Assembly: GCF_008033115.1 (NCBI RefSeq)
Contig: NZ_CP041203.1
Location: 496,001 to 560,000 of the forward strand
Origin: Cellulomonas sp. Y8
GTDB lineage: Bacteria; Actinomycetota; Actinomycetes; Actinomycetales; Cellulomonadaceae
Length of the DNA: 64,000 nt
Direction of reading: 5' to 3'
In this document: positions 9,807 to 19,674 of the stretch, piece after piece
Layout: each line of letters opens with the position of its first letter
How positions within the stretch are numbered: the first letter of the stretch is position 1
Notes under the pieces: model-generated
What the model was told of the DNA's origin: nothing
The model's database searches: none
What the model saw: only the letters and a program-made list of their open reading frames with translations
Translations under genes and position numbers: made by a program

Positions 9807-10694
9807 TCATGCGCGGGGGTGAGCCTGCTCGAAGGACGCGCGGAGGCGGTCCGCGGTCACGTGGGTGTAGCGCTGGGTGGTGGCGAGGCTCGCGTGCCCC
9901 AGCACCTCCTGCACGCTGCGGAGGTCGGAGCCGCCCTCCAGCAGGTGCGTCGCGGCCGAGTGCCGGAGCGCGTGGGGGGCCACGTCGCTCACCCCGGCGG
10001 CGGCCGACACGTCGTGCACCGCCCGGCGCAGCTGGCGCTGGTCCGCCCGGGCGCCGCGGCGGCCGAGCAGGAGCGCCGGGCCGGAGGTCTCCGTGGCGAG
10101 CGCCGGCCGGCCGCGGGCCAGCCAGGCCTCGACCGCCTCGACCGCCAGCTCCCCGACCGGGACGACTCGCTGCTTGTCGCCCTTGCCGGTGAGGCGCATC
10201 GTGCGCGTCGCCAGGTCCAGGTCGTCGACGTCCGCGCCGCACAGCTCGCCGACGCGCGCGCCGGTCGCGTACAGCAGCTCGAGCGCCGCCCAGTCCCGCA
10301 GGTGCACCGGGTCGCCGTCGTCCGCGCGCACCCGGGCGGTGTCGAGCAGCGCGGCGGCCGCGCCCTGGTCGAGCACGGTCGGCAGGTGCGACGCCGGGCG
10401 GGCGCTCGCCAGACGCAGCGCCGGGTCCTGCGCGACGCGGGCGGTCCGCGCCGCCCAGGCGTAGAACGTGCGGGCGGCGGCGCCGCGCCGGGCGAGCGTG
10501 GCGCGGCTGCGCTCGGCGGTCGCCATCGAGGCGAGCCAGCCGCGCAGGACCGTGAGGTCGACGGCGAGCAGGTCGGCCACGCCGTGGCGCCGCGCGTACC
10601 CCGCGAGGTGCTCCAGGTCGCCGAGGTAGGCCCGCACGGTGTTCTCGGAGAGGCCGCGCTGGGTGCGCAGGTGGAGCGCGAACGCGTCGGTCAC
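9807..10694 (-). CDS. xerC: Tyrosine recombinase XerC
   Basis: A site-specific recombinase that resolves chromosome dimers at dif together with XerD. The N-terminal SAM-like core-binding domain is [20 protein letters not shown]. The catalytic set is complete: R in [10 protein letters not shown] in [19 protein letters not shown] in [11 protein letters not shown] and the nucleophile Y in QRYTHV. I start at GTG 10694, just before homology (VTDAFALHL), with GGGGGA upstream; this gives 295 residues. A GTG at 10796 preceded by AGGGG would add 34 non-conserved residues and is possible. Its stop overlaps a possible upstream start of the sigma gene. Confidence 0.88.
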   Translation of the reverse strand: MTDAFALHLRTQRGLSENTVRAYLGDLEHLAGYARRHGVADLLAVDLTVLRGWLASMATAERSRATLARRGAAARTFYAWAARTARVAQDPALRLASARPASHLPTVLDQGAAAALLDTARVRADDGDPVHLRDWAALELLYATGARVGELCGADVDDLDLATRTMRLTGKGDKQRVVPVGELAVEAVEAWLARGRPALATETSGPALLLGRRGARADQRQLRRAVHDVSAAAGVSDVAPHALRHSAATHLLEGGSDLRSVQEVLGHASLATTQRYTHVTADRLRASFEQAHPRA

Positions 10695-10796
10695 CGGGGA
10701 TGTCCCCCGGCCCGGTCCCGCTGCAGCCCCCGTGTGCACGGCACTACGGTCACCTGTCACACCTCCGGGCGACAAGCGGTCTGTGGCGCGTTTCAC

Positions 10797-11165
10797 CCAC
10801 CCCTGTACGAATCACGGTCAAATGTCCGATTCCACGACGCAATTTCCTACCGTTCGGCAGCGGTTCCGCGGCGTTCGCGTCCACCTGTCGGACACCTCGG
10901 GGCGGCGCTGGATGTGCGCCGGGCGGGTGAATGCGTTTTCCCACGCGCGAAATCGCCGGAGCGCAGCCGCGGCCCGCTGACGAGGGGCCGCACGGGTGAA
11001 CCGCGGCCGCCCCGAAGGCCTCCGCCCGCAGAACGCGTGCGTCACCGACCGAATGTGTGGTTTTACCTCCCGGTCGTGCCCGCGCGGCTCAGCGCGTCGG
11101 TTCGAGCACCACCGCTCCGTGCCGCGGCCGCACGGCACACCGACACGGCGCCGCCCCACGGCGGG
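10797..11165. other. Intergenic region between xerC and dprA
   Basis: A 369-base gap with several AT-richer patches, unusual here (for example around 10810-10850 and 11050-11065). On the minus strand a TTGACC (near 10816) could be a -35 for xerC, but no clear -10 follows. A plus-strand frame from ATG 10822 (52 codons, Arg-rich) has no ribosome-binding site and no family features. No RNA gene recognised. Confidence 0.35.
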
Positions 11166-11237
11166 TCACCACCCCGGCGCCACCGCCCCGCCACCTCGCG
11201 GCGGCTCACCACCCCGACGCCACCGCCCCGCCACCGG
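11159..11237. repeat. Two-copy tandem repeat at the 3' end of dprA
   Basis: A roughly 40-base unit (starting CGGCGGGTCACCACCCC and CGGCGGCTCACCACCCC) occurs twice in tandem, with two or three differences. Both copies carry GCCACCGCCCCGCCACC. Each copy ends with a TGA in one of the dprA frames, so the duplication added the last ~13 codons or moved the stop. Confidence 0.6.
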
Positions 11238-12519
11238 GGTCGCGTCCCCCGCGAGCTCGAGCAGGCCGAGCGCCGCGACCACCTCGCCCTCGCCGAGGCC
11301 GGAACGCCGGGCGACCTCCGCCACGGTGCGGGCCCGCCGGCGGTCGAGCGCGTCGAGGGTGCGGGCCGCGGGGCTGTCCGACCGGTCGGCGGGACCCGGC
11401 GGCCGACCCGCGCCCGAGGGTTCCAGCACCGACCCCGACCCCGACGCCGCGCGGCCGTCCGCCTCGCCGCCCGCGTCCGGCGGGTCGAGCAGCTCGACGA
11501 CCTCCGCCGCGTCGGTCACGCACACGGCCGCTCCGTCCCGCAGCAGCCGGTGGCACCCGGCGGACGCGACGGACGTGACGGGGCCGGGCACGGCGCCGAC
11601 GGGACGCAGCAGCTCGCCCGCGCGCGCGGCGGTGCTCAGCGCCCCGCTGCGCCACGCGGCCTCGACGACCACGGTCGCCCTCGCGAGCCCCGCGATGACG
11701 CGGTTGCGCTGGAGGAACCGGGCGCGGCTCGGCGGCGTGCCGGGCGGGCTCTCGGCGACGAGGGCGCCCCCGGCGTCGACGATCCGCTCCAGGACGGCGA
11801 GGTTGCCCGCCGGCGACGGGCGGTCGATGCCGCCCGCGAGTAGCGCGACCGTCTGCCCGCCCACCGCCAGGGCGCCGCGGTGGGCGGCGACGTCGACGCC
11901 GAACGCCCCGCCCGAGACCACGGTGACGCCCCGGTCGGCCAGCCCGGCACCGAGGTCGCCCGCGACGCGCTCGCCGTAGGCCGTGGCCGCCCGGGCCCCG
12001 ACGACCGCCGCCGACCGCGCCGCCGCGCCCGCGAGGTCCGGGTCGCCGCGGACCCAGAGGCAGAGCGGCGCGGCAGGCCCGAGGTCGTCGAGCGCGCGCG
12101 GCCAGGCCGGATCGCCCGGCACCAGGAGGATGCCGCCCCGCGCCGCGAGGTCGTCCAGCGCAGGTCGAGGGTCGAGGTCCGCCAGCCGCAGCCCAGCGGG
12201 GCACCGCCCGTGCGAGCACGCGGTGGGTGCCCGCCGGCCAGGGGTCGGCGGCACCCGCACCGACCGGTCCGAGTCCCCCGTCGGTCTCGGCCGAGGCGGC
12301 TGTCCCGGCGTCGGCACGCGCCAGCTCGCGCAGCCGGCGCGCGGCCTCCGTCGGCGTCGCCGTCACCGCCCAGAGCGCCCAGGCGAGCGCCGCCGGGGCG
12401 CCCAGGGCAGCCACGACGGCACCCGCCGTCGTGTCGCCGGGCTCCGCGACGATGCTCCACGCGGCCCGAGCCCACGCCTCGCCGCCCCGCTCGGCGGCCA
12501 CACTCTTCTCCGCGCTCAC
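11166..12519 (-). CDS. dprA: DNA-processing protein DprA (frameshifted as read)
   Basis: DprA loads RecA on incoming single-stranded DNA during transformation. The Rossmann core is present: VVGARAATAYGERVA, then VVSGGAFGVDVAAHRGAL, LAGGIDRPSPAGN, and ESPPGTPPSRARFLQRNRVI. A C-terminal winged-helix (ARTVAEVARRSGLGEGEVV) follows. The N-terminal ~100 residues (from GTG 12519, MSAEKSVAAERGG) lie in another frame; an extra G near 12188-12200 restores one protein of about 450 residues (span 1354 = 3x451+1). The GTG overlaps the comM stop (GTGA). The 3' end contains a near-perfect tandem duplication that sets the final residues. Confidence 0.85.
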
Positions 12520-14045
12520 GCCCCCTGCCCCCGGGTGCGCAGCGCGACGGCCCGTCCGACGTCGTCCGTCGAGGGGGCCGCGCGGCCCGCGAGGTCGGCG
12601 ACGGTCCAGGCCAGGCGCAGCACCCGGTCGGCGCCGCGGAGGGTGAGCGTGCCCCGGTCGATCCCCCGGTCGACGAGCCCGAGCAGCGCGCGGCCCGGTC
12701 CCAGCCGGTCACGGAGCACCCGCCCCGGCACGTCGCCGTTGAGCCGCCAGGGGGTCCCCGACCACCGTCCGGCCTGGGCGCTCCGGGCGGCGGCGACGCG
12801 CGCGGCGACGGTGGCGGTGCTCTCGGCGGGCTCCCCGAGCTCGGCCCTCCGGACCGCGGGGACCTCGACCTGGACGTCGACGCGGTCGAGCAGCGGCCCG
12901 GAGATCTTGCCGAAGTACCGCCGCCGCTCGAGCGAGCGGCAGGTGCACGCGATCCCGGTCCCGACGGCCCGCCCGCACGGGCAGGGGTTGGCCGCGAGGA
13001 CGAGCTGGAACCGCGCCGGGTAGCGGGCGGCGCCGGCTGCGCGGTGCACGACGACCTCGCCGTGCTCGAGCGGCTGCCGGAGCGTCTGCAGGACGGCCGT
13101 CGGGAACTCAGGGGCCTCGTCGAGGAACAGCACCCCGCGGTGCGCCCGGGACGCCGCGCCCGGCCGCGGCATCCCGGAGCCGCCGCCGACGATGCTGGCG
13201 GGCGTCGCGGTGTGGTGCGGGTCCTCGTAAGGGGGCCGGTGCAGCAGCCCGCCGTCGGGGTCGAACGTGCCGGCCACCGAGTGCACGGCGGTGACCTCGA
13301 CGGCCTCGGCCTCGTCCAGGTCGGGCAGCAGCCCGGGGAGCCGGGAGGCCAGCATGGTCTTGCCCGCCCCGGGCGGCCCCACGAGCAGCAGGTGGTGCCC
13401 GCCCGCCGCGGCGACCTCGACGGCCGCACGGGCCTCACCCTGCCCGAGCACGTCGGCGAGGTCCCCGGACGGGGCGCGGTGCGCCCCGCCGACCCGTGCG
13501 GGCGGCACGGCTGGGACGTCCGGGACGGCGACGGCCCCGCCGTACCGCCGGACGACCTCTGCGAGGCTCCGGCAGGCGACGACGCGCGCGCCCGGGACCA
13601 GGGCGGCCTCGGGCGCGTCGGCCTCCGGGACGACGACGTCGGGGTGCCCGGCGGCGACGGCGGCGGCGACGGCCGGCAGGACGCCCCGCACGGGGCGGAG
13701 GCGCCCGTCCAGGCCGAGCTCGCCGAGGTGCACGACGCCCGCGGCCCGCGGCGCCTCCAGGAGCTCGGCCGCGGCGAGCACGGCGACGGCGACCGCGAGG
13801 TCGAACCCAGGCCCCGACTTGGGCAGGGCGGCGGGCGACAGGTTGACCGTGATGCGGCGGTTCGGCCAGGTGAGGCCGGTGGACCCGACGGCCGCCCGCA
13901 CGCGGTCCCGCGCCTCGGCGAGCGAGGCGTCCGGCAGCCCGACCAGCGCGAAGGCGGGCAGCGACGGCGCGAGGTGCGCCTCGACCTCGACCAGGTGCCC
14001 GGTGAGCCCGACGAGCCCGACGGCCCGGGTGCGCCCGAGCGCCAT
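12516..14045 (-). CDS. comM: ComM-family AAA+ ATPase (YifB/Mg-chelatase-like)
   Basis: In other bacteria ComM is a hexameric branch-migration helicase that helps integrate transforming DNA. The N-terminal Lon-protease-like fold starts MALGRTRAVGLVG and includes NLSPAALPKSGPGFDLA. Walker A GPPGAGKT is at 223-230 and Walker B GVLFLDE at 304-310, with Cys motif NPCPCG followed by CTC. The C-terminal Mg-chelatase domain ends near GRAVALRTRGQG. At 509 residues it is normal length. Its ATG overlaps the yraN stop (TGATG) and its own stop overlaps dprA, giving yraN-comM-dprA as a translationally coupled operon. This genomic trio is conserved in actinobacteria. Confidence 0.93.
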   Translation of the reverse strand: MALGRTRAVGLVGLTGHLVEVEAHLAPSLPAFALVGLPDASLAEARDRVRAAVGSTGLTWPNRRITVNLSPAALPKSGPGFDLAVAVAVLAAAELLEAPRAAGVVHLGELGLDGRLRPVRGVLPAVAAAVAAGHPDVVVPEADAPEAALVPGARVVACRSLAEVVRRYGGAVAVPDVPAVPPARVGGAHRAPSGDLADVLGQGEARAAVEVAAAGGHHLLLVGPPGAGKTMLASRLPGLLPDLDEAEAVEVTAVHSVAGTFDPDGGLLHRPPYEDPHHTATPASIVGGGSGMPRPGAASRAHRGVLFLDEAPEFPTAVLQTLRQPLEHGEVVVHRAAGAARYPARFQLVLAANPCPCGRAVGTGIACTCRSLERRRYFGKISGPLLDRVDVQVEVPAVRRAELGEPAESTATVAARVAAARSAQAGRWSGTPWRLNGDVPGRVLRDRLGPGRALLGLVDRGIDRGTLTLRGADRVLRLAWTVADLAGRAAPSTDDVGRAVALRTRGQGA

Positions 14046-14407
14046 CAGCCGATGCCCGCGAGGTGCTCGGCACGGGGCGGGCGCCCGTCGCGCAGCTCCA
14101 CGGCCACGAGGTCGAGCCGGATCGAGCCGGCGTGCACGTCGTGCTCCGCGAGCCAGGCGGCGAGCAGGACGCGCAGCCGCTGCACCTTCCGCGGCGTCAC
14201 GGCCTCGTGCGGCGTCCCGTAGGTCGCCGTCCGGCGCGTCTTCACCTCGACGCCGACGACGGCGTCCTCGTCGGGGTCGAGGGCGACGAGGTCGAGCTCG
14301 CCGCCCGGCCCGAACCAGTTCCGGTCGAGGACCGTCCAACCCTCGTTCTCCAGCAGCCGCGCCGCCAGGTCCTCACCCAGCCGGCCCGTCTCGTTCCGCG
14401 TGCGCAT
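14045..14407 (-). CDS. yraN: YraN family (UPF0102) endonuclease-like protein
   Basis: A small protein with a restriction-endonuclease-like fold. The family pattern G-E-x-L-A-A-x-x-L...GWxxLxRNW...GElDLva...vVFVEVKtR is seen here as LGEDLAARLLENEGW, GELDLVALD and VGVEVKTRR. The D/E-x-K core is kept, so nuclease activity is possible but untested. I use ATG 14407 because GGAGG lies eight bases before it (120 residues); an ATG at 14425 would add six residues. It overlaps comM downstream, consistent with a role near DNA uptake and repair. Confidence 0.88.
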   Translation of the reverse strand: MRTRNETGRLGEDLAARLLENEGWTVLDRNWFGPGGELDLVALDPDEDAVVGVEVKTRRTATYGTPHEAVTPRKVQRLRVLLAAWLAEHDVHAGSIRLDLVAVELRDGRPPRAEHLAGIG

Positions 14408-14536
14408 CGGCACCACCTCCGGCACCGAGGCTGCCGGGGCCGGGAGGCGACCCGCCGCCCCGCCCCGGCGGTGCTGGGGACGACGCGCGCAGCCGCGCCT
14501 GTGGAGGACTCGGCGCCCGCCCCCCGAGCGGGAGGG

Positions 14537-14878
14537 CTACCGCCCGAAGCCGCCGCCCGAGCCGAGATCCAGGTCGGCCTTGACCAGCTCCTCGACGTTG
14601 ACGTCCTTGAACGTCACCACGCGCACGGACTTCACGAACCGCGCGGACCGGTAGACGTCCCACACCCACGCGTCGGCGAGCGTCAGCTCGAAGTACACCT
14701 CGCCCGCCGCGGAGCGGACCTGCAGGTCCACGTGGTTCGCCAGGTAGAACCGGCGCTCGGTCTCGACGACGTACGAGAAGAGGCCGACGGCATCGCGGTA
14801 CTCGCGGTACAGCGCGAGCTCCATCTCGGTCTCGTAGTTCTCCAGGTCCTCGGCGCTCACCGACCCATCATCCCCCAT
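14537..14878 (-). CDS. DUF2469 domain protein
   Basis: A 113-residue cytosolic protein of a family restricted to actinobacteria, typically encoded between rnhB and yraN, exactly as here. It is recognised by SAEDLENYETEMELALYREYRD and the end VKSVRVVTFKDVNVEEL. No catalytic motif or membrane segment is visible; function unknown. The start may instead be GTG 14860 (beginning MSAEDLEN), as neither start has a strong ribosome-binding site. The upstream rnhB stop is 45 bases away. Confidence 0.85.
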   Translation of the reverse strand: MGDDGSVSAEDLENYETEMELALYREYRDAVGLFSYVVETERRFYLANHVDLQVRSAAGEVYFELTLADAWVWDVYRSARFVKSVRVVTFKDVNVEELVKADLDLGSGGGFGR

Positions 14879-14923
14879 CCGGGCACATCGGCCCGCAACG
14901 GGCGCCCGCGCCGGGCCGCGACG

Positions 14924-15724
14924 TCAGCCCGCGACGTCGAGCGTCAGCGGCTCGCCGGCCAGCAGCGCGTCGTCGAGCGCGGCGGCGCCCGGCACGCCCG
15001 CGGCGGTGCCCGCACCCACCCCCGCACCCGCCTCGACGCCCGGCAGCCGCCAGGACGTCCGGTGGTGCGGCGTGGGCCCGAGCCGGCGCAGCGCCGCCAG
15101 GTGCTCGGGCGCGGAGTAGCCCTTGTTCTCGGCCCACCCGTACTCGGGGTGGTCGTCGTGCAGCCGGGTCATGATCGCGTCGCGCTCGGTCTTCGCGAGG
15201 ATGCTCGCGGCGGCGACGGCGGCGCACCGCAGGTCCGCCTTCACGATCGTCCGCACGGGCGGCACGACGTCGAGCACGGCCGGTGGCCCGATCAGCGCGT
15301 CCTGCGCCGGTGTGGTCACGTAGTCGTGGTTGCCGTCGAGCAGCAGGGCACCCGGCGCGGTCTCGAGCCCCGCGAGGGCCCGGTGCGCGGCCAGGCGCAG
15401 GGCCGCGATGATGCCGTACGCGTCGATCTCGGCGGGCTCGGCGTGCCCGACCGACCAGCAGGCGGCCCAGCGGCGGATGAGGGGGGCGAGCCGCTCGCGC
15501 TCGGTGGCGCTCAGCAGCTTGGAGTCCCGGACGCCCTGCGGCACGGCGCGGCTCTCGGCGGTCACCACGACGACGCCCACGGTCACGGGGCCGCTGAGGC
15601 TGCCCCGCCCGACCTCGTCGGCGCACGCGAGGGCCGGGACGCCGTCCCGGATGATCTGGCGCTCCACCCGGAGCGTCGGCGCAGCCCGGTTCCAGGCGGT
15701 GCGCGCCCGTCCGGCGGCGGTCAC
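14924..15724 (-). CDS. rnhB: Ribonuclease HII
   Basis: RNase HII cuts RNA in RNA-DNA hybrids and starts removal of misincorporated ribonucleotides. The acidic active site is present: [13 protein letters not shown] (D36, E37), RDSKLLS, then [21 protein letters not shown]. The C-terminal motif [12 protein letters not shown] is intact. The GTG at 15724 overlaps the lepB stop as GTGA, giving 266 residues. A ~35-residue Gly/Ala/Val-rich tail follows the conserved core. The order rplS-lepB-rnhB-DUF2469-yraN is the standard actinobacterial arrangement. Confidence 0.95.
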   Translation of the reverse strand: MTAAGRARTAWNRAAPTLRVERQIIRDGVPALACADEVGRGSLSGPVTVGVVVVTAESRAVPQGVRDSKLLSATERERLAPLIRRWAACWSVGHAEPAEIDAYGIIAALRLAAHRALAGLETAPGALLLDGNHDYVTTPAQDALIGPPAVLDVVPPVRTIVKADLRCAAVAAASILAKTERDAIMTRLHDDHPEYGWAENKGYSAPEHLAALRRLGPTPHHRTSWRLPGVEAGAGVGAGTAAGVPGAAALDDALLAGEPLTLDVAG

Positions 15725-16449
15725 GACGGGTCCGGGACGTCGGCGAACACGTCGCCCGGGTTGCGCAGCAGCCCGATCCGGTCGAGGGGCCACAGCTTGA
15801 CGAACGCGGTGCCGACGACGTCGTCGATCGGCACGGAGCCGCCACCGGGGTCGCCGAGGTGGAACCGCGAGTCCGCGGACTGCTGCCGGTTGTCGCCCAT
15901 GACCCAGACGGACCCGGAGGGCACCACGACGTCGAACGCGATGTGGCTCGGGCTGGCGCCGGGCGCGAGGTACTCGGACTCGTCGACCGGCTCGCCGTTC
16001 ACGGTGAGGGGCGACCCGTCGCCCGTCGAGGCGACCCGGTCCCCGGGCAGGCCGATGACGCGCTTGATGAGGTGGTCCTCGGACTGCTGCGGCATGAGGC
16101 CGATCGCGATGAGGGCGTCCTGGACGACGTTGGTCTCCGGGACGGTCTGCTGGTCCAGCCAGCCGCCGGGGTCCGAGAACACGACGATGTCGCCCCGGTG
16201 GATGTCGAGCGGCCCGGGCGCGAGCTTGCTCACGAGCACGCGGTCGCCCTCGAGCAGGGTGTCGTGCATCGACGCGCTCGGGATGAAGAAGGCCTGCGCG
16301 AGGAACGTCTTGACCAGCCACGACAGCACGATCGCGCTGACGAGGATGATCGCGGTCTCCCGCAGGAAGGAGGTGACGGGTCCGCGCCGTCGCTCCTCGG
16401 ACCTGCCGGCCGCCTCGTGGCCGGCGGGTGCTGCGTGCTGGTCCGTCAC
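15721..16449 (-). CDS. lepB: Signal peptidase I
   Basis: A membrane-bound serine protease that removes Sec/Tat signal peptides outside the membrane. A single transmembrane helix (residues ~32-55, [18 protein letters not shown]) is followed by the catalytic Ser in IPSASM (S60) and the general base Lys in [12 protein letters not shown] (K129). The third box, [15 protein letters not shown], is intact. I start at GTG 16449, giving 242 residues; the frame continues upstream only as an overlap of the rplS region. The N-terminal ~25 residues are charged and cytosolic. Confidence 0.94.
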   Translation of the reverse strand: MTDQHAAPAGHEAAGRSEERRRGPVTSFLRETAIILVSAIVLSWLVKTFLAQAFFIPSASMHDTLLEGDRVLVSKLAPGPLDIHRGDIVVFSDPGGWLDQQTVPETNVVQDALIAIGLMPQQSEDHLIKRVIGLPGDRVASTGDGSPLTVNGEPVDESEYLAPGASPSHIAFDVVVPSGSVWVMGDNRQQSADSRFHLGDPGGGSVPIDDVVGTAFVKLWPLDRIGLLRNPGDVFADVPDPS

Positions 16450-16525
16450 CGGATCACTCTCCCACGTCGTCGGACCCGCGCCCACACCCACGCGCCGGTC
16501 CGCACCGAACCTCTCCGGCACGACC

Positions 16526-16562
16526 GACGGGCGGCCACCCCCGTGAGGGGTGACCGCCCGTC
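16526..16562 (-). terminator. Hairpin downstream of rplS
   Basis: An inverted repeat built on GACGGGCGGCCACCCC and GGGGTGACCGCCCGTC, with one mismatch and a short loop, lies 18 bases after the rplS stop. It is placed to end the rplS message before lepB. Confidence 0.7.
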
Positions 16563-16579
16563 GGCGTGCTGCGGAGGTC

Positions 16580-16948
16580 TCAGGCCTGCTTGGCCGGGAC
16601 CGCGTCGCGCTTCTCCTTGATCTTGGCCTTCTTGCCGCGGAGGTTGCGCAGGTAGTACAGCTTCGCGCGACGGACGTCACCGCGGGTGAAGACCTCGATG
16701 GACTCCAGGGTCGGGGAGTGCACCGGGAAGGTGCGCTCGACGCCGACGCCGAACGAGACCTTGCGGACCGTGAAGGTCTCGCGGATGCCGTCGCCCTGGC
16801 GGGCGATCACGACGCCCTGGAAGACCTGGACGCGGGAGCGGTTGCCCTCGACGACCTTGACGTTCACCTTCAGCGTGTCGCCGGGGCGGAAGTCGGGGAC
16901 GTCGGTGCGCAGCGAAGCCGCGTCGATCGAGTCGAGGATGTGGGACAT
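16580..16948 (-). CDS. rplS: 50S ribosomal protein L19
   Basis: L19 sits at the 30S-50S interface. The protein starts [20 protein letters not shown], continues [19 protein letters not shown] and [13 protein letters not shown], and ends with a basic tail ([12 protein letters not shown]). At 122 residues it is normal length. The ATG at 16948 follows GGGAAAG; the 14 in-frame codons upstream are not conserved. It is flanked by trmD and lepB; a terminator-like hairpin lies on its downstream side. Confidence 0.97.
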   Translation of the reverse strand: MSHILDSIDAASLRTDVPDFRPGDTLKVNVKVVEGNRSRVQVFQGVVIARQGDGIRETFTVRKVSFGVGVERTFPVHSPTLESIEVFTRGDVRRAKLYYLRNLRGKKAKIKEKRDAVPAKQA

Positions 16949-17143
16949 CGTGTGTCGCTTTCCCGCCGTGCCACAGGTCACGCGCGTCATCGTCGGCGCC
17001 TGGGGCGCCGGGTGGCATGAGGTGCGGTGCGCGGCCGATCGCTCGGCGGGCCGTGGTCGCCTCCCCTGTGGCAGAGGCGGGGCCGTCGGGCACCGACCGT
17101 CAAGTGTGCCACAGCCGAGCCCCCGCGGTCGAAACCGGGGCCG

Positions 17144-17926
17144 CTACTCCCCCGCCGGCACGGGCCCGTCGTCGCCCACGACCCACCCGAGGTCGGTCAG
17201 CACCGCGCGGTCGGCCTTGTCGAGGTCGGCCGGCGCGAGCCGCGCGAGCAGGTCCGGCCGGCGCGCGGCGGTGCGGGTGAGCGCCTGGTCGCGGCGCCAG
17301 CGCTCGACGCGGCCGTGGTGCCCGGACAGCAGCACCTCGGGGACCTCGAGGTCCCGCCAGGCCGGCGGCTTCGTGTACACGGGGTACTCGAGGAGGCTGG
17401 CGGCACCGTGCGACTCCTCCACGAGCGAGTGCGGGTTGCCGACGACCCCCGGCAGCAGCCGGACGACGGCCTCGACGAGCACCATCGCCGCCACCTCGCC
17501 GCCGTTGAGCACGTAGTCGCCGATGGAGTACTCGCTGACCCGCACGCCCGGCCGGGACGCGTAGTGCGCCGCGACCCGGGCGTCGATGCCCTCGTACCGC
17601 CCGCAGGCGATCACGAGGTGCGCGTCGGCGGCCCACGCCTCCGCGTGCCGCTGGGTGAGCGGGGCGCCGGACGGCGTCGGCAGCAGCAGGTGGCTGCCCT
17701 CGGTCACCAGGTCGTCGAGGGCCGCGCCCCAGACGTCGGGCTTCATCACCATGCCGGCGCCGCCGCCGAACGGGGTGTCGTCGACGGTGCGGTGCCGGTC
17801 GGTGGTCCAGTCGCGCAGGTCGTGCACGCGCAGGTCGACCAGGCCGCTCGTGCGGGCCTTGCCCACCAGCGACAGGCCGAGCGGGCTCAGGTAGTCCGGG
17901 AAGATCGAGACGATGTCGATGCGCAC
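17144..17926 (-). CDS. trmD: tRNA (guanine37-N1)-methyltransferase
   Basis: TrmD places m1G37 on tRNAs that read CNN codons, preventing +1 frameshifting; it is a SPOUT knot enzyme. It begins [13 protein letters not shown]. The SAM-binding trefoil knot shows as [11 protein letters not shown] and [29 protein letters not shown] and [11 protein letters not shown] are present. At 260 residues it is slightly longer than the minimal family form, with an extra C-terminal tail. It starts one base after the rimM stop, the classic rpsP-rimM-trmD operon order. Confidence 0.96.
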   Translation of the reverse strand: MRIDIVSIFPDYLSPLGLSLVGKARTSGLVDLRVHDLRDWTTDRHRTVDDTPFGGGAGMVMKPDVWGAALDDLVTEGSHLLLPTPSGAPLTQRHAEAWAADAHLVIACGRYEGIDARVAAHYASRPGVRVSEYSIGDYVLNGGEVAAMVLVEAVVRLLPGVVGNPHSLVEESHGAASLLEYPVYTKPPAWRDLEVPEVLLSGHHGRVERWRRDQALTRTAARRPDLLARLAPADLDKADRAVLTDLGWVVGDDGPVPAGE

Positions 17927-17927
17927 G

Positions 17928-18503
17928 TCAGTCGTCGTCCCCCGTCGCGTCGCCGCGCGTCTCGTCGCTGACCACGAGGTTCGCCGCGTCCGACGCCAGC
18001 AGCCCGCCGGGCGGGTCCAGCACCACCCGGCCGCCGGGGACGTCCACGACCGGCACGATCGCGCGCACGAACGGCACCAGCGTCCGCGCGCCGTCGGGCT
18101 CCCGCAGCACCAGGGCGTCCTGCGCCGGCAGGTGCTCCAGACCGACGACCTCGCCGAGCAGCCGGCCGTCGACGTGCTCGGCGCGCAGCCCGGCGAGCTC
18201 GTGCGGGTACCAGGCGTCCTCGTCGTCGTCGGCGGTGCTCGCGTCGTCCGCGACCTCCACGACCAGGTCGACGCCCCGCAGCGCCTCGGCCGCGGTGCGG
18301 TCGGGCGCCTCCGCGAACGTGACGTACCAGCGCCCCTGCTGCTCGCGGGTGCGCGCGACCGTCAGGGGGCCGCGGTCGGCGGGCTCCGTCGCGAGCACCG
18401 CACCGGCCGCGAGGCGCGCCGCGGGGTCGTCGGTGCGCACGTCGAGGGCGACCTCGCCGCGCAGGCCGTGCGCGCGGCCGATCCGGGCGACCGTCAGCAG
18501 CAT
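17928..18503 (-). CDS. rimM: 16S rRNA processing protein RimM
   Basis: RimM assists maturation of the 30S head by binding S19. The N-terminal RimM domain begins [21 protein letters not shown], and the PRC-barrel has [18 protein letters not shown] and [15 protein letters not shown]. An acidic insert ([11 protein letters not shown]) sits between the domains. The ATG at 18503 follows GAGAGGAACCCC, giving 191 residues. It is separated from khpA by 136 bases that contain a strong hairpin (18562-18596), so rimM-trmD may be expressed at a different level from rpsP-khpA. Confidence 0.94.
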   Translation of the reverse strand: MLLTVARIGRAHGLRGEVALDVRTDDPAARLAAGAVLATEPADRGPLTVARTREQQGRWYVTFAEAPDRTAAEALRGVDLVVEVADDASTADDDEDAWYPHELAGLRAEHVDGRLLGEVVGLEHLPAQDALVLREPDGARTLVPFVRAIVPVVDVPGGRVVLDPPGGLLASDAANLVVSDETRGDATGDDD

Positions 18504-18561
18504 GGGGTTCCTCTCGGGGGGTCCGGCTCCGGGCCGGACCAGCGTACGGGTGCGGGCACGA

Positions 18562-18596
18562 CACAGGCCCGGCCCCTGCTCGGGACCGGGCCTGTG
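18562..18596 (-). terminator. Hairpin between khpA and rimM
   Basis: An 11-bp perfect inverted repeat, CACAGGCCCGG / CCGGGCCTGTG, with a 13-base loop lies between khpA and rimM. It could be a partial terminator or a processing site that lowers rimM-trmD expression relative to rpsP. Confidence 0.6.
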
Positions 18597-18639
18597 CCGG
18601 TGTCTCACCGGCCGGCGCGAGGCCGACCGGGTGCGCGGC

Positions 18640-18879
18640 TCACCGCCGGGCGACGTCCACGACGTCCACGCGGACCGGACCCTCGGACGACAGCGCGCCG
18701 ACGACGGTGCGCAGCGCGCGGGCGGTCCGGCCGCCGCGGCCGATGACCCGCCCGAGGTCGTCCGGGTGCACCCGGACCTCGAGCAGGTCACCGCGGCGGA
18801 GCGTGCGGGCGTCGACCCGCACGTCGTCCGGGTGGTCGACGATGCCCCGGACCAGGTGCTCCAGCGCGTCGGCGAGCAT
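18640..18879 (-). CDS. khpA: KH-domain RNA-binding protein
   Basis: A 79-residue single KH-domain protein. The RNA-binding GxxG loop is IGRGGR (within DDLGRVIGRGGRTARALRTVV), and the start [18 protein letters not shown] is typical of KhpA. In Firmicutes KhpA with KhpB affects small RNAs and cell elongation; in actinobacteria it is found between rpsP and rimM, as here. Its ATG overlaps the rpsP stop by one base (TGATG), so translation is coupled. Confidence 0.92.
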   Translation of the reverse strand: MLADALEHLVRGIVDHPDDVRVDARTLRRGDLLEVRVHPDDLGRVIGRGGRTARALRTVVGALSSEGPVRVDVVDVARR

Positions 18880-19310
18880 CAGGCCTGCTCGTCCTCGGCC
18901 GGCGCCTCGTCGGCGGCCGGTGCCTCGGCCGCGGCGGCCTTCTTCTCGGACGCCTTGGCCTTGGCCTTCTCGGCGTCCGCGGCGACGGCGTCGACAGCGG
19001 CCTTCACGTCGGCCGGGGCGGCCTTCGTGCGCAGGGTGCCCTCGGCGCCCGGGAGGCCCTTGAACTTCTGCCAGTCGCCGGTGACCTTGAGGAGCGCCAG
19101 GACCTGCTCGGTCGGCTGGGCGCCGACGGACAGCCAGTACTGCGCGCGCTCCGAGGAGATGTCGATGAGCGACGGCTCCTCGGTCGGGTGGTACTTGCCG
19201 ATCTCCTCGATGACGCGACCGTCACGCTTGGTGCGGGAGTCCGCGACGACGACGCGGTAGTACGGCGCCCGGATCTTGCCGAGACGCTTGAGGCGGATCT
19301 TGGTGGCCAC
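18879..19310 (-). CDS. rpsP: 30S ribosomal protein S16
   Basis: S16 is an early-binding 30S protein. The core is [36 protein letters not shown] and [14 protein letters not shown]. After residue ~95 comes a ~48-residue Lys/Ala then Asp/Glu/Ala-rich tail, common in actinobacteria and not part of the ribosomal fold. The GTG at 19310 follows AGGAGAAG. The gene heads rpsP-khpA-rimM-trmD. Confidence 0.96.
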   Translation of the reverse strand: MATKIRLKRLGKIRAPYYRVVVADSRTKRDGRVIEEIGKYHPTEEPSLIDISSERAQYWLSVGAQPTEQVLALLKVTGDWQKFKGLPGAEGTLRTKAAPADVKAAVDAVAADAEKAKAKASEKKAAAAEAPAADEAPAEDEQA

Positions 19311-19674
19311 GGTGTGGTCTTCTCCTGGATGTCTGCGAGGCGGCCGTCGCGGTTCGCACGTGGGGCATGCGGTCCGGTCCGGCCTGGAGGACACGGCATC
19401 GAGCGGGTAGAGGGGCCGCGCGCGCCGAGTACAGCAGGCCATTGTGCCAGACCGCCGCCGGTGCGGGCGACCCTGCGCGCGCGTGCCCCGGGTCACGCTG
19501 CTTCCCGCCCCACGACCCCCACCGATTCTCGCGGAACCACCCGCCGGATCGGGCGGGCCGGCGAGAACCGGGAGGGGAACGGGACCCGGCCGCCCGAGCG
19601 TGCCGACCCCGCCCGCCGGAGGGTCACCCGCGCCGGGTGCGTCGCCGCCGCCCGCGCGCTGCCACGATCGCGGC
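19311..19674. other. Divergent promoter region of rpsP and the alpha/beta hydrolase
   Basis: A 364-base gap between two divergent genes. On the minus strand CACAAT (near 19441-19446) is a possible -10 for rpsP, giving a ~120-base leader. A large nested stem-loop lies at about 19522-19571: outer arms CCGATTCTCGC / GCGAGAACCGG with one mismatch, inner arms CCCGCC / GGCGGG. No gene or known riboswitch seen. Confidence 0.4.

Noticed and set aside
10822..10980. Small plus-strand frame (52 codons) between xerC and dprA
   Set aside because: No ribosome-binding site, Arg/Ala-rich end, no family features.
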